49,908 bases of DNA from Oscillospiraceae bacterium (GTDB lineage: Bacteria; Bacillota; Clostridia; Oscillospirales; Ruminococcaceae): contig SFJO01000021.1 in the NCBI GenBank assembly GCA_004555865.1, forward strand, positions 1 through 49,908. Reading direction: 5' to 3'. Shown piece by piece: positions 7,989 through 16,273 of the stretch. The position numbers and the translations under genes are program-made. Each line of letters begins with the position of its first letter. Position 1 is the first letter of the stretch. The notes beneath the pieces are model-generated. The model was not told the origin of the DNA, ran no database searches, and saw only the letters and a list, made by a program, of their open reading frames with translations.

Positions 7989-10900
7989 ATGAAACCCGAA
8001 CTGCGCGCAGCGCTGGCCGAAAAAGGCCGCTGCGACCTGCCCGGCGTGCTGCTGGCAGCCGCCGAGTGCGCGCCGCTGGCAAAGACCGGCGGCCTTGCGG
8101 ACGTCGTCGGCACACTGCCGAAAAGTCTGGCCGCGCTCGGCTTTGACGCACGCATCATCACGCCGTACCACCGCGTGATCAAGGAAAAGTTCGCATCTCA
8201 GGTCACGCATCTGACGGATTTTTATATCGACCTCGGCTGGCGGCACCAGTACGTCGGCATCGAGCGGCTGCTGCTCGACGGCATCGTCATCTACCTCGTG
8301 GACAACGAGTTTTATTTCGGCGACCGCATCTATCTCGGCGGCGAGGCCGAGGGCGAGCAGTACGCGTTTTTCGCCCGCGCGATCCTGGAGGCGCTGCCAA
8401 GGCTGGACTTTACGCCCGAGATCCTGCACTGCAACGACTGGCACACGGCCGTGCTGCCCATGCTGATGAAAACGCAGTACGCCGGCAGAATGCAGTCGCG
8501 CATGCAGACGCTGCTGACCATCCACAACATCGCCTATCAGGGCAAGTTCTCCTTCGAATTCGTGCAGGATCTGCTCGGCATCGATGCGCGCTATTACACG
8601 CCTGAGTTCATGGAGCTCAACGGCTGCGCGAACCTGCTCAAGGCCGGCTGCGTCTTTGCCGACCATATCAACACCGTCAGCCCGAGCTACGCGGGCGAGA
8701 TCCGCACGGCGGCTTACGGTGAGGGGCTCGAGGGGATTCTCAACGCCCGGCAGCACCAGCTGTCCGGCATCCTCAACGGCATCGACACCGCCGTTTTTGA
8801 CCCCGCGCACGACGGCGGCATCGCCGCGCCCTACTCCGCCGACGACCTGAGCGGCAAGGCCGCCTGCCGCGCCGCGCTGTGCCGGGAGCTCGGGCTCGAG
8901 ATCGGCGCGCACACGCCCATCGTCGCCATGGTCACGCGCATGACGCCGCAAAAGGGCTTCGACCTGGTGCAGTGCGTGCTCGACGAGCTCATGGACAGCG
9001 AGGACATGGCGTTCGTGCTCCTCGGCACCGGCATTGCCGAATATGAGGACTTCATGCGCAGCGCCGAGTGGCGGCACAAGGGCCGCCTGTGCGCCTACAT
9101 CGGCTACGACGAGGCGCTGTCGCACCGCGTGTATGCGGGCAGCGACTTTCTGCTCATGCCGTCGAGCTTCGAGCCATGCGGCCTGTCGCAGATGATCGCC
9201 ATGCGCTACGGCACACTGCCGATCGTGCGCGAGACCGGCGGCCTGCGCGACAGTGTGCAGCCGTATAATCAATTCACCGGCGAGGGCACCGGCTTCTCGT
9301 TTGCCAACTTCAACGCCTATGAGCTGGCGGACGCCATCCGCCGCGCGCTCGCGCTCTATCACAACGAGCACGACGCCTACTGCCGCGTGCAGCGGCAGGC
9401 CATGTCGCAGGACTTCAGCTTCACGCGCTCCGCGGAGGACTATGCGCACCTGTACCTGCTCCTGCTGCCGGAGGACACCGCACCGAAGCATGACGCGGCC
9501 GACGAGGCCTTCCGCAGCCCGATCGGCGCAGTGGAGACCGGCGCGTCCGTGCGCCTCGCCTTTGTGGACACGGAAACGCTCGTGTTCGACGCCGCCGTGG
9601 AGATCTACGGCGATGCGTACAGCGACACCGTTGCGATGACGCAGACGGCCGCCGGTTTTGAAGCGGCCGTGACCCTGCCCGCCGCGCCGCAGGCGCTGCG
9701 CTACCGGTTCCGTCTCGCGTGCAACGACGGCGGCATCCGCTGGCTGTGCGCCGCGCCGGACGGTCGGCACGCCCGGCTGTGCGACGCACCGATCGACGGC
9801 TGGCGTCTGACGGTCTATCGTGCCGGCTTCACGACCCCGGCGTGGTTTCGCACCGGCGTGATGTATCAGATCTTCCCCGACCGCTTCGCGCGCGACAGCT
9901 CCGCCACCGCGCAGCGCGGCATGGAGCACCACCGCCGCATGGGCCAGACCGTGCACTATCACGCCGATTGGGACGAACCCGTCGAGTGGCAGGCCAATAC
10001 GCCGGAGGGCGAATACGCGCCCGTCGATTTCTACGGCGGCACCCTGCGCGGCATCGCCGACCGGCTGCACTACCTGCAAAAACTCGGCGTGACGGTGCTG
10101 TACCTCAACCCGATTTTCGAGAGCGCTTCCAACCACCGGTACGACACCGGCGATTACCGGAAGGTCGATCCCATTCTCGGCACGAACACGGACTTCAAAA
10201 AGCTCTGTGCGGCCGCGGCGGACTGCGGCATCCGCATCGTGCTCGACGGTGTGTTCGCCCACACGGGCGCCGACAGCCGCTACTTCAACCGCTTCCGGCA
10301 CTATCCCGGCTGCGGCGCCTACAACAGCCGCAGCTCCGTCTATACGCGCTGGTACGCTTTCACGCACTACCCGGACGGCTACAAGTGCTGGTGGGACTTC
10401 AAAGACCTGCCCGCGATCAACGCCGCCAACCCCGACTGGCGCAAATATATGATTACCGGCGAGCGCAGCATCGTCAAGACTTGGCTGCGCGACGGTGCGT
10501 CCGGCTGGCGGCTGGACGTGGCCGACGAGCTGCCGGACGATGTGCTGCGCGACATGCGCACCGCTGCCAAAGCGGCGGATCCCGACAGTGTGCTCCTCGG
10601 CGAGGTCTGGGAGGACGCCGTAACGAAGGTCAGCTACGGCGAGCGGCGGCAGTACGCACTCGGCGACGCGCTCGACAGCGTGATGAACTATCCCCTGCGC
10701 GACGGTCTGGTCGCGTTTTTGACCGGGCGCACCACGGCGCGCGCGCTTGCAGACCTGCTGCTGAGCCAGCGGCTGAACTATCCGCAGCCATTGTACTACG
10801 CGCTCATGAACCTGACGGCGAGCCACGACGTGGCGCGCACGCGCTCGGCGCTGGCGCTGGACTTTGACCCCCGCAGCCGCACGCGTGCAGAGCTCGCGGC

Positions 10901-11480
10901 GCTCGAGATCACGGACACCATGGCCGCGCGCGGCGCGCAGCTGCAGGTTCTGGCGGCGGCGGTGCAGTTCTGGCTGCCGGGCATCCCGTCGATCTACTAC
11001 GGCGACGAGGCCGGTATGCAGGGCCTGTGCGACCCGTTCAACCGCGCGCCGCTGCAGATGTGCGACACGCAGATGCTGCAGTGGTATGCGCAGCTGACCG
11101 CCCTGCGCCATGCGCACCCGGCACTCACGCGCGGTGAGGTCGCCGTGTTTGCCCCGGCAGGCGGCGTGTTGTGCATTCTGCGCGTCATCGCAGACGGGCG
11201 GGACGCCTTCGGCGAGGAGGCGGAGGACGAGGCACTGCTGCTGATCGTCAACCGCGCAGCGCACCCGGTGCGCTGCCACGTGGAGCTCACCCGCCCCGGC
11301 GCCGGCCTGTGCGAAGAGACAAGACTGGCATTCGTGCGCAGCGAGTATGACTGCGCCATCGATTGCTTCGAGGGCACCCACATTGCCATGCATGACGGCG
11401 TGGGCGCATTTGACCTGCCGCCCTGTGCCGCAAAAATCTACAGATTGGAGAACCGACATGGAACTGAAACTGGATCGTAA
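7989..11480 (+). CDS. glgA: Bifunctional glycogen synthase (GT5) - GH13 alpha-glucan hydrolase fusion
   Basis: One continuous 1163-residue frame joins two enzymes. Residues about 18-490 are a GT5 ADP-glucose glycogen synthase: KTGGL at 32-36 and the PSSFEPCGLSQMIAMR motif near 392-407. Residues about 515-600 look like a beta-rich linker or starch-binding module. Residues about 620-1163 are a GH13 enzyme of neopullulanase/cyclomaltodextrinase type (TGVMYQIFPDRFARD), with Asp843 in GWRLDVADE, Glu872 in LLGEVWED and Asp947 in ASHDVAR. So polymer synthesis and alpha-glucan cleavage are tethered. RBS AAAGGAGG precedes the ATG. Ordinary GlgA is about 480 residues. The last 23 bases overlap the patatin gene. 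Confidence 0.93.
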   Translation: MKPELRAALAEKGRCDLPGVLLAAAECAPLAKTGGLADVVGTLPKSLAALGFDARIITPYHRVIKEKFASQVTHLTDFYIDLGWRHQYVGIERLLLDGIVIYLVDNEFYFGDRIYLGGEAEGEQYAFFARAILEALPRLDFTPEILHCNDWHTAVLPMLMKTQYAGRMQSRMQTLLTIHNIAYQGKFSFEFVQDLLGIDARYYTPEFMELNGCANLLKAGCVFADHINTVSPSYAGEIRTAAYGEGLEGILNARQHQLSGILNGIDTAVFDPAHDGGIAAPYSADDLSGKAACRAALCRELGLEIGAHTPIVAMVTRMTPQKGFDLVQCVLDELMDSEDMAFVLLGTGIAEYEDFMRSAEWRHKGRLCAYIGYDEALSHRVYAGSDFLLMPSSFEPCGLSQMIAMRYGTLPIVRETGGLRDSVQPYNQFTGEGTGFSFANFNAYELADAIRRALALYHNEHDAYCRVQRQAMSQDFSFTRSAEDYAHLYLLLLPEDTAPKHDAADEAFRSPIGAVETGASVRLAFVDTETLVFDAAVEIYGDAYSDTVAMTQTAAGFEAAVTLPAAPQALRYRFRLACNDGGIRWLCAAPDGRHARLCDAPIDGWRLTVYRAGFTTPAWFRTGVMYQIFPDRFARDSSATAQRGMEHHRRMGQTVHYHADWDEPVEWQANTPEGEYAPVDFYGGTLRGIADRLHYLQKLGVTVLYLNPIFESASNHRYDTGDYRKVDPILGTNTDFKKLCAAAADCGIRIVLDGVFAHTGADSRYFNRFRHYPGCGAYNSRSSVYTRWYAFTHYPDGYKCWWDFKDLPAINAANPDWRKYMITGERSIVKTWLRDGASGWRLDVADELPDDVLRDMRTAAKAADPDSVLLGEVWEDAVTKVSYGERRQYALGDALDSVMNYPLRDGLVAFLTGRTTARALADLLLSQRLNYPQPLYYALMNLTASHDVARTRSALALDFDPRSRTRAELAALEITDTMAARGAQLQVLAAAVQFWLPGIPSIYYGDEAGMQGLCDPFNRAPLQMCDTQMLQWYAQLTALRHAHPALTRGEVAVFAPAGGVLCILRVIADGRDAFGEEAEDEALLLIVNRAAHPVRCHVELTRPGAGLCEETRLAFVRSEYDCAIDCFEGTHIAMHDGVGAFDLPPCAAKIYRLENRHGTETGS

Positions 11481-12774
11481 CAAAACCTATGGCCTGGCGC
11501 TCGAGGGCGGCGGCGCGAAAGGCGCCTACCAGATCGGCGCGTGGAAGGCCCTGCGCGAGGCGGGCATCCGCTTTTCCGCCGTGTCCGGCACGTCCGTCGG
11601 TGCGCTCAACGGCGCCATGATCGTCATGGACGATCTCGAAAAGGCCGAAAACGTCTGGAACAACATCCACTTTTCCCAGGTCATGGACGTGGACGACGAG
11701 GAAATGCGCCGGCTCATGAACCGCGACATTCCGCTCTCCGAACTCAAGAGCACGCTGCGCAGCGTGGCCGACATCGTGCGCAACCGCGGCTTCGACGTGA
11801 CGCCGCTGCGCAAATGGGTCGCCGAGGTCGTGGACGCAGACAAAGTCTGTCACTCGGACACGGACTTTTTCATCGTCACCTACTCCCTGACCGACCATCA
11901 GGAGCTGGAGCTCAAAGCCTCCGATCTTGACAAGGACGAACTGTGCGACATGCTGCTCGCGAGCGCGTACCTGCCGGCGTTCCGGCTGGAAAAGCTCGGC
12001 GGCAAGTATTACGCCGACGGCGGCGTGCAGGACGTGGTACCCATCCACGCGCTGGTGGAAAACGGCTGCAAGGACATCATCGCCCTGCGCATCTTCGGCT
12101 TCGGCATTGAAAAGCGCTTCCGCATTCCGGACGACGTGCACGTGACGACGATCGGCCCGACAGTCGATCTCGGTAACATTCTGAATTTCGACGCCGAGCA
12201 GAGCCGTCAGAACATGCGCCTCGGCTACTTTGACGCCCAACGCGTGCTCTATGGGCTCTACGGCAGCACATATTATATCGACCGCACCATGTCCGAGGAC
12301 GCGGCGCGCCAGCAGCTGCTCGAATACCTCGGGCCGGATGAGGGCTCACTGCGCACGTTCCACGAAAAGACGCTGCCGCAGATCGCCAAGGCGCTCAAAT
12401 GCGATGGTGATTACTACGACCTGCTCATTGCCGTGCTTGAGCACGACGCGAAGGAGCTTGGCATCGAGTCTGAACGCATCATGACGGACATGGAGCTGCT
12501 CCAGGCGATCCTCGCTCAGCCGGAACTGCCGGAGGCCATCCTGCCGGCGCAGGAGCCGGACGCCCCGGCGGAAACGGAGCCGGAGGCGGAACCGTCCGCG
12601 CAGGCTGCTGCGCCCAAAGCCGCCGAAGAAGTCGCGGCCAAGGCAGCCGAGCTGTCGCAGGACATTGAAAAGCACATCAACCGTCTGCTCGGCAAGATAC
12701 GGCCGCGCCGCAACCACCCCGGCACGGCGGAAAACGCCGAACCGGAAGCCTCCGCTGATGAGGCAGAGAAATAA
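11458..12774 (+). CDS. Patatin-like phospholipase
   Basis: The 438-residue protein carries the patatin catalytic dyad: oxyanion motif GGGAKG (17-22), nucleophile Ser46 in GTSVG, and Asp187 in ADGGV. It should be a serine acyl hydrolase on lipids, probably cytoplasmic as no signal peptide is seen. The last 100 residues are an Ala/Glu/Pro-rich tail (EPDAPAETEPEAEP...) with a short helical KAAELSQDIEKHINRLL stretch before a basic end. The ATG lies 23 bases inside the GlgA-GH13 gene, implying translational coupling to glycogen genes, an odd pairing. Confidence 0.9.
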   Translation: MELKLDRNKTYGLALEGGGAKGAYQIGAWKALREAGIRFSAVSGTSVGALNGAMIVMDDLEKAENVWNNIHFSQVMDVDDEEMRRLMNRDIPLSELKSTLRSVADIVRNRGFDVTPLRKWVAEVVDADKVCHSDTDFFIVTYSLTDHQELELKASDLDKDELCDMLLASAYLPAFRLEKLGGKYYADGGVQDVVPIHALVENGCKDIIALRIFGFGIEKRFRIPDDVHVTTIGPTVDLGNILNFDAEQSRQNMRLGYFDAQRVLYGLYGSTYYIDRTMSEDAARQQLLEYLGPDEGSLRTFHEKTLPQIAKALKCDGDYYDLLIAVLEHDAKELGIESERIMTDMELLQAILAQPELPEAILPAQEPDAPAETEPEAEPSAQAAAPKAAEEVAAKAAELSQDIEKHINRLLGKIRPRRNHPGTAENAEPEASADEAEK

Positions 12775-12789
12775 ATATACAAATGCACC

Positions 12790-12861
12790 GGGGCGGCCGC
12801 ACGGCCGCCCCAACTCTTTGGACACGGAAAAATCCCCGGAACCGGACGGTTCCGGGGATTT
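12790..12861 (+). terminator. Tandem hairpins after the glycogen operon
   Basis: Two perfect hairpins follow: GGGGCGGCCG/CGGCCGCCCC (12790-12811) and a 14-15 bp stem AAATCCCCGGAACC/GGTTCCGGGGATTT (12830-12861). Neither has a long T tail, but together they are a likely transcript end. Confidence 0.6.
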
Positions 12862-12990
12862 CGCGTCTTTGGGTGAAGAACTCGGTTAAGCGCAACCCTT
12901 TTCAACCCTTTTTTAGGATAAAAAAGCGCAAAAAAATATACCCAGCCTTTCGTTTCGAACGCACGCACTTACACTTGGAAAGTGCGGCAA

Positions 12991-13019
12991 TTGCAATTCC
13001 AAAATCTATCTGATATAAT
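12991..13019 (+). promoter_or_regulatory. Promoter of the Lrp/alpha-CTD operon
   Basis: TTGCAA (12991-12996) and TATAAT (13014-13019) are 17 bases apart. A TTGGAA...TTCCAA inverted pair and the palindrome GCAATTGC overlap the -35, and ATCGG...CCGAT with central GCATGC follows the -10, so regulator binding here is plausible. Confidence 0.75.
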
Positions 13020-13073
13020 CAAAACTGGAATCGGGAGCATGCACCGATCCACAACACCTGAGGGAGGGATTCC

Positions 13074-13595
13074 ATGCAGATCGCAGGGCTGGACGATATC
13101 GACAACCGGATCATTCATCTGCTGCTGAAAAACGGCAGGGCATCCTATTCGGAGATCGGAGCGGCTGTGGGCCTGTCCCGAACAGCGGCAAAAAACCGCA
13201 TCCGCGCGCTGGAAACGTCCGGCGTCATCCGCGGCTATCAGGCGATCCTCGACCCCCAGGCCACCACCGGAGGCATGGCCTTTGTGGTGAACATCGAGAC
13301 GGAGGCTGCCCAATTTGAGGCAATCAAAAATGCCATGGCGGCCGCGCCGGAAACACTGACGCTGATGCAGACCACCGGAAGATGCCATCTGGTGGCACTG
13401 TGCTACGCGCCGAGCGTGGCAGACATGCGGCTGTTTGTCCGGGCGCTGTATCAACGCACGCCGGGTATCCTCGGCATTCGCACAAATTCCGTGCTCGACC
13501 TCATCAAGGGTTCCATCGTCCCCGGAATTTCAAATTCTGAGGTGCATGAACATGACCGAGCAGTTACTACTCAACACACTGGCGCAGACCGCTGA
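13074..13595 (+). CDS. Lrp/AsnC-family transcriptional regulator
   Basis: The 173-residue protein starts with the AsnC helix-turn-helix (LDDIDNRIIHLLLKNGRASY, then EIGAAVGLSRTAAKNRIRAL) and continues into the RAM ligand-binding domain (GMAFVVNIET..., TGRCHLVALCYAPSVADM). It would bind DNA as an oligomer and sense amino acids or related metabolites. A GGGAGG site precedes the ATG. The C-terminus extends about 20 residues beyond the usual RAM end because it runs through the start of the next gene (44-base overlap). Autoregulation is suggested by symmetric sites at its promoter. Confidence 0.88.
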   Translation: MQIAGLDDIDNRIIHLLLKNGRASYSEIGAAVGLSRTAAKNRIRALETSGVIRGYQAILDPQATTGGMAFVVNIETEAAQFEAIKNAMAAAPETLTLMQTTGRCHLVALCYAPSVADMRLFVRALYQRTPGILGIRTNSVLDLIKGSIVPGISNSEVHEHDRAVTTQHTGADR

Positions 13596-13953
13596 AGCCA
13601 TCGGTCTTCCGGCTACCCTGCAGCATTATTACGGCGGCAACATCCGCCTCGCGCTTCCCTTCACCAAAAGCGCGTGCGCGACGTCCATCGATGAGCTGAT
13701 GTTCTCCGTGCGCAGCCAGAACGCGCTCAAACGCGCGGGGCTGTTCACCGTGGGCGACGTCGTGCAGGCGCTGGAGGCAAACGAGCTGGACAAGATCCGC
13801 AATCTCGGCCGCAAGAGCATTTGCGAAATCAAAACACGCGTCACCACCTTTGGGTTCGAAGCCCTGTCCGGCGACGGAAAACGGGCATTTTTCCGCAGCC
13901 TGATGGCGGAAAACCCCGAAAAGACGCAGGCACTCTGTACATGGAAGGAATAG
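13552..13953 (+). CDS. Stand-alone RNA polymerase alpha C-terminal-domain-like protein
   Basis: The 133-residue protein contains an alpha-CTD: SIDELMFSVRSQNALKRAGL, TVGDVVQALEANELDKIRNLG, then RKSICEIKTRV. These match the HhH-type fold that in RpoA touches UP elements and activators. No alpha N-terminal dimerisation domain is present; residues 1-45 are unlike RpoA. ATG at 13552 is spaced 7 bases from GAGGTG, while ATG 13546 is too close. It overlaps the Lrp gene by 44 bases, so the two are co-translated; a role as a detached contact for polymerase is inference only. Confidence 0.8.
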   Translation: MTEQLLLNTLAQTAEAIGLPATLQHYYGGNIRLALPFTKSACATSIDELMFSVRSQNALKRAGLFTVGDVVQALEANELDKIRNLGRKSICEIKTRVTTFGFEALSGDGKRAFFRSLMAENPEKTQALCTWKE

Positions 13954-13956
13954 ACT

Positions 13957-14214
13957 ATGGACTGGAATCACAACGGAAAGCAGGATCCGGCAGACGATAT
14001 CATCGACATGAAACTGAGCGAATCCGACACGGAACCGGCCGGATCATCGTCCGGCCGTCCGCATTCCACCCGCCTCCGCTTTGACATTTGGCTTCCCGTG
14101 ATCTATCTCGGCCTCCTGCTGCCGGGGGGATATCCCGATCAACAGCTTCACGATGACCATCGGCCTGATCTGTGCCGGGCTCCTTGTGCGCAGGCTTCTC
14201 GCATGGTTATATAA
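13957..14214 (+). CDS. Small membrane protein, frameshifted at a G6 run
   Basis: As read, the product is 85 residues: MDWNHNGKQDPADDIIDMKL, a Ser/Thr linker, a membrane segment (FDIWLPVIYLGLLLPG), then a sequence of no membrane character. Removing one G from the six-G run at 14124-14129 restores a second membrane segment, DIPINSFTMTIGLICAGLLV followed by a basic tail (RRLLAWLYK), ending at 14218. That is much the better protein. So this is a two-helix small membrane protein broken by a one-base insertion or a read error. Function unknown; it follows the alpha-CTD gene by three bases. Confidence 0.6.
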   Translation: MDWNHNGKQDPADDIIDMKLSESDTEPAGSSSGRPHSTRLRFDIWLPVIYLGLLLPGGYPDQQLHDDHRPDLCRAPCAQASRMVI

Positions 14215-14248
14215 ATAAGCGGAGCATCAAAGAATGGAGGTTCTGACT

Positions 14249-14925
14249 GTGAGCTTCATCGGAAAGCGTGTCAGGCACAGCAAGTTTGGCGAAGGTACGA
14301 TTACGCAGCAAGACGCCGCTTGTATTACCGTCCGGTTTATAGCGAATCCTGTGCCGAAGAAATTTATATACCCCTCCTGCTTCAAAACGTTTCTGACTCT
14401 GCTGGATGCGTCCGCTGCCACGGAAGCAAAAACGGCTTTGGCGCAGCATGAAGCACAGGAACAGGCGAAAAAGTAGCAGGCTGCATACGCAGCGCAAGCA
14501 CATTACCGCGCAAAGAAACTGCAGCGCGACCATTCCGGAGCCGACAGGTCTGTTGAAATCCGTCCGTTTTCTTCTGTGGCAGAGTTTTGCTCGACATACA
14601 AATCTGACCTTGGCGCTGAAATTGCGTATTTGAAGGCGACCGGCGGTAAGCGTCAACGTGTTTTTGACGGAAAATGCATAGAAGAAAAAAACGGGCATTA
14701 CGTATAAGTTTTCGATACGGACGATGAGCTGAACTATCCCGAGGGAACGCAAATCAGCATCTGGACAGGCCCTCTCAGCATTCCCGGTCACGTCGTATAC
14801 TGCAAGGACTTTACAATTGTTCTTACAACCGGAAAAAATCTCGGGAAAGACGTTCCTTCCCTCGAATTCTCTGCGGAACCCTGGCGGCTATTGAACACCC
14901 TGATCGAGCGCTTGGACAGCATACC
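14249..14925 (+). pseudogene. Decayed N-terminal remnant of a large helicase/ATPase-type protein
   Basis: One frame reads FIGKRVRHSKFGEGTI...KKFIYPSCFKTFL up to TAG at 14474, then AAYAAQAHYRAKKLQRD... FCSTYKSDLGAEIAYL... up to TAA at 14705, then VFDTDDELNYPEGTQISIW, FTIVLTTGKNLGKD and FSAEPWRLLNTLIERL up to about 14910. All three pieces are in the same frame and read as one protein with a KFGEGTI opening, as in N-terminal regions of large clostridial helicase/nuclease proteins (my recollection, not searched). Two different stop codons plus loss of the rest show decay. GTG 14249 with GGAGG is the likely original start. It abuts an opposite-strand phage remnant. Confidence 0.7.
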
Positions 14926-15424
14926 CTCAAGCTGCTCTCTCTCGGCCTCAAGCTTCTTCGCCAGGGTGTAGATGACCTCCGGGTGCTGAATCACCTGATC
15001 CAAAATGGAATCGCTCATATACACACCATGCTTTCGGATGGACGGGAGAACTTCATCAAACACCCAGTGTTCAAACCGTTCTGCCGATGGCAGCTTGCTG
15101 TGAACGATCAGTCGGTAAACATCGCCTTCCGTGATAAAGGAGATTTCAACGACCTGCTCTCCAGCATCCCATACTGATTCACCTTCTGAACGACCCCCTC
15201 GCGTTTCATTAGGGGGCCTCTGCAATGGCGTTTCACTGCGGCGTAGGGATTCACATATCCCAACGCTTTCGCCACGTCGCTTGCACAGAAGAAGGTCTTG
15301 CCTGCCTCCTGTAACACCGGATCGAACCAAACTCCTGGTTCTCAAACACATCCATCATCTGCCTCGACTGTCCGCCATGACTGCCCACATCGGTGTCATG
15401 GGTCTTCTGATTGAAATCCGTCAT
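14910..15424 (-). pseudogene. Phage antirepressor (BRO-N type) remnant with frameshifts
   Basis: From ATG 15424 (AGGAGG upstream) the frame gives MTDFNQKTHDTDVGS...VFENQEFGSIR; the continuing BRO-N domain GKTFFCASDVAKALGYVNPY and KREGVVQKVNQYG is in a second frame, and EISFITEGDVYRLIVHSKLP with FEHWVFDEVLPSIRKHGVYM in a third. Frame changes fall near 15317-15330 and 15150-15175. The coiled part ends at AKKLEAEREQLEGML near 14930, where homology stops and the helicase remnant begins. Such antirepressors act in prophages to inactivate repressors. This copy cannot make the full protein. Confidence 0.8.
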
Positions 15425-15475
15425 ACCTGTTACCTCCTACTCAAATTTGTCTCGCCGGATTTCGGGCGAAAAAAA

Positions 15476-15522
15476 TAGAGCCTCGACCCATTCTCGTTTT
15501 CAAAGAATGAGCCAAGGCTCTA
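15476..15522 (-). terminator. Hairpin upstream of the antirepressor remnant
   Basis: TAGAGCCT pairs with AGGCTCTA and inner CATTCT with AGAATG. On the minus strand the stem is followed by TTTTTTT, so it would end a transcript entering the phage remnant. Confidence 0.65.
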
Positions 15523-15671
15523 TGTAACAGGATACCTGATATTAAATTTTTGCAGAATTCGTCAGAACTCGCCAAACGAACCTGACACTGTTTTTCATTC
15601 CGTTTCAGCCGGATTTTTGCCGAAAATCTGTCAAGGATATGGGGCTAATTTCCCCTCCAAAATGGCCTTCT

Positions 15672-15745
15672 GTAAACCCATTTTCCCACCCATTAGGCTC
15701 AAAAATAGGCCGTAAACCCATGGTAAACCCATCAAAATGGGTTAA
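15672..15745. repeat. Iterated GTAAACCCA motif
   Basis: GTAAACCCA occurs at 15672-15680, 15712-15720 and 15723-15731, and an inverted TGGGTTAA lies at 15738-15745, forming AACCCATCAAAATGGGTT. Such clusters resemble arm-type recombinase sites; no recombinase gene is present in the window. Confidence 0.6.
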
Positions 15746-15801
15746 TTTGAAGTCATATTTCCTCAAATTTCACCATCGGAATCAGGCGATTTCAGGCATA
15801 G

Positions 15802-15838
15802 AAAAAGCCCGGAAAATGGCGTATTTCCGGGCTTTTTT
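15802..15838 (-). terminator. rplM-rpsI operon terminator
   Basis: AAAAAGCCCGGAAA pairs with TTTCCGGGCTTTTT, with T runs on both strands, 20 bases after the rpsI stop. Confidence 0.92.
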
Positions 15839-15857
15839 AGCATTATTAAGCTGTAGA

Positions 15858-16256
15858 TTATCGCTTGCTGAACTGCGGAGCGCGACGAGCGGCTTTGAGG
15901 CCGTACTTCTTACGTTCCTTCATACGAGGATCGCGAGTCAGGAAGCCAGCCTTCTTCAGGGCAGGACGCAGGTTCTCATCGTACTGCAGCAGAGCGCGGG
16001 ACAGGCCGTGACGAATAGCGCCAGCCTGGCCGGAAATGCCGCCGCCGACAACGCGAACCACGATGTCGAACTTATCCTCAACGCCGGCCACAGCCAGGGG
16101 GCTGCGGACGATCAGCTTCAGGGTCTCCAGACCAAAGTACTCGTCAATGTCACGATCGTTGATGGTGATCTTGCCGGTGCCGTTGTAAACGCGAACGCGG
16201 GCAACGGAGCTCTTACGACGACCGGTGCCGTAGAAATAAGGTTTAGTCTCGTACAT
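15858..16256 (-). CDS. rpsI: 30S ribosomal protein S9
   Basis: The 132-residue product begins MYETKPYFYGTGRRKSSVAR and ends in the conserved KKYGLKAARRAPQFSKR tail that reaches into the ribosomal P site. It carries GGGISGQAGAIRHGLSRAL. GGGAGG lies 9 bases before the ATG. It is the second gene of the L13-S9 operon, 17 bases after rplM. Confidence 0.98.
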   Translation of the reverse strand: MYETKPYFYGTGRRKSSVARVRVYNGTGKITINDRDIDEYFGLETLKLIVRSPLAVAGVEDKFDIVVRVVGGGISGQAGAIRHGLSRALLQYDENLRPALKKAGFLTRDPRMKERKKYGLKAARRAPQFSKR

Positions 16257-16273
16257 TTCTCATTGCCTCCCTA

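Larger units (their letters stand above)
15425..15857. other. AT-richer intergenic stretch without a gene
   Basis: No coding frame is supported here. It holds a terminator-like hairpin, three GTAAACCCA repeats and the rpsI terminator, each listed separately. It marks the edge between the mobile-element scar and the rplM-rpsI operon. Confidence 0.6.

Noticed and set aside
6026..11483. Long minus-strand open frames opposite glgB and the glgA fusion
   Set aside because: They are antisense shadows of genes with full catalytic motifs and show Val/Ala/Arg-rich sequence without domains.
14474..14707. Stop-codon reassignment or readthrough in the helicase-like frame
   Set aside because: Two different stops (TAG and TAA) plus truncation of the rest argue for decay; all neighbouring genes use these codons as stops.
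15672..15745. CRISPR array
   Set aside because: The repeats are only 9 bases, unevenly spaced (40 and 11), and no cas gene is present.
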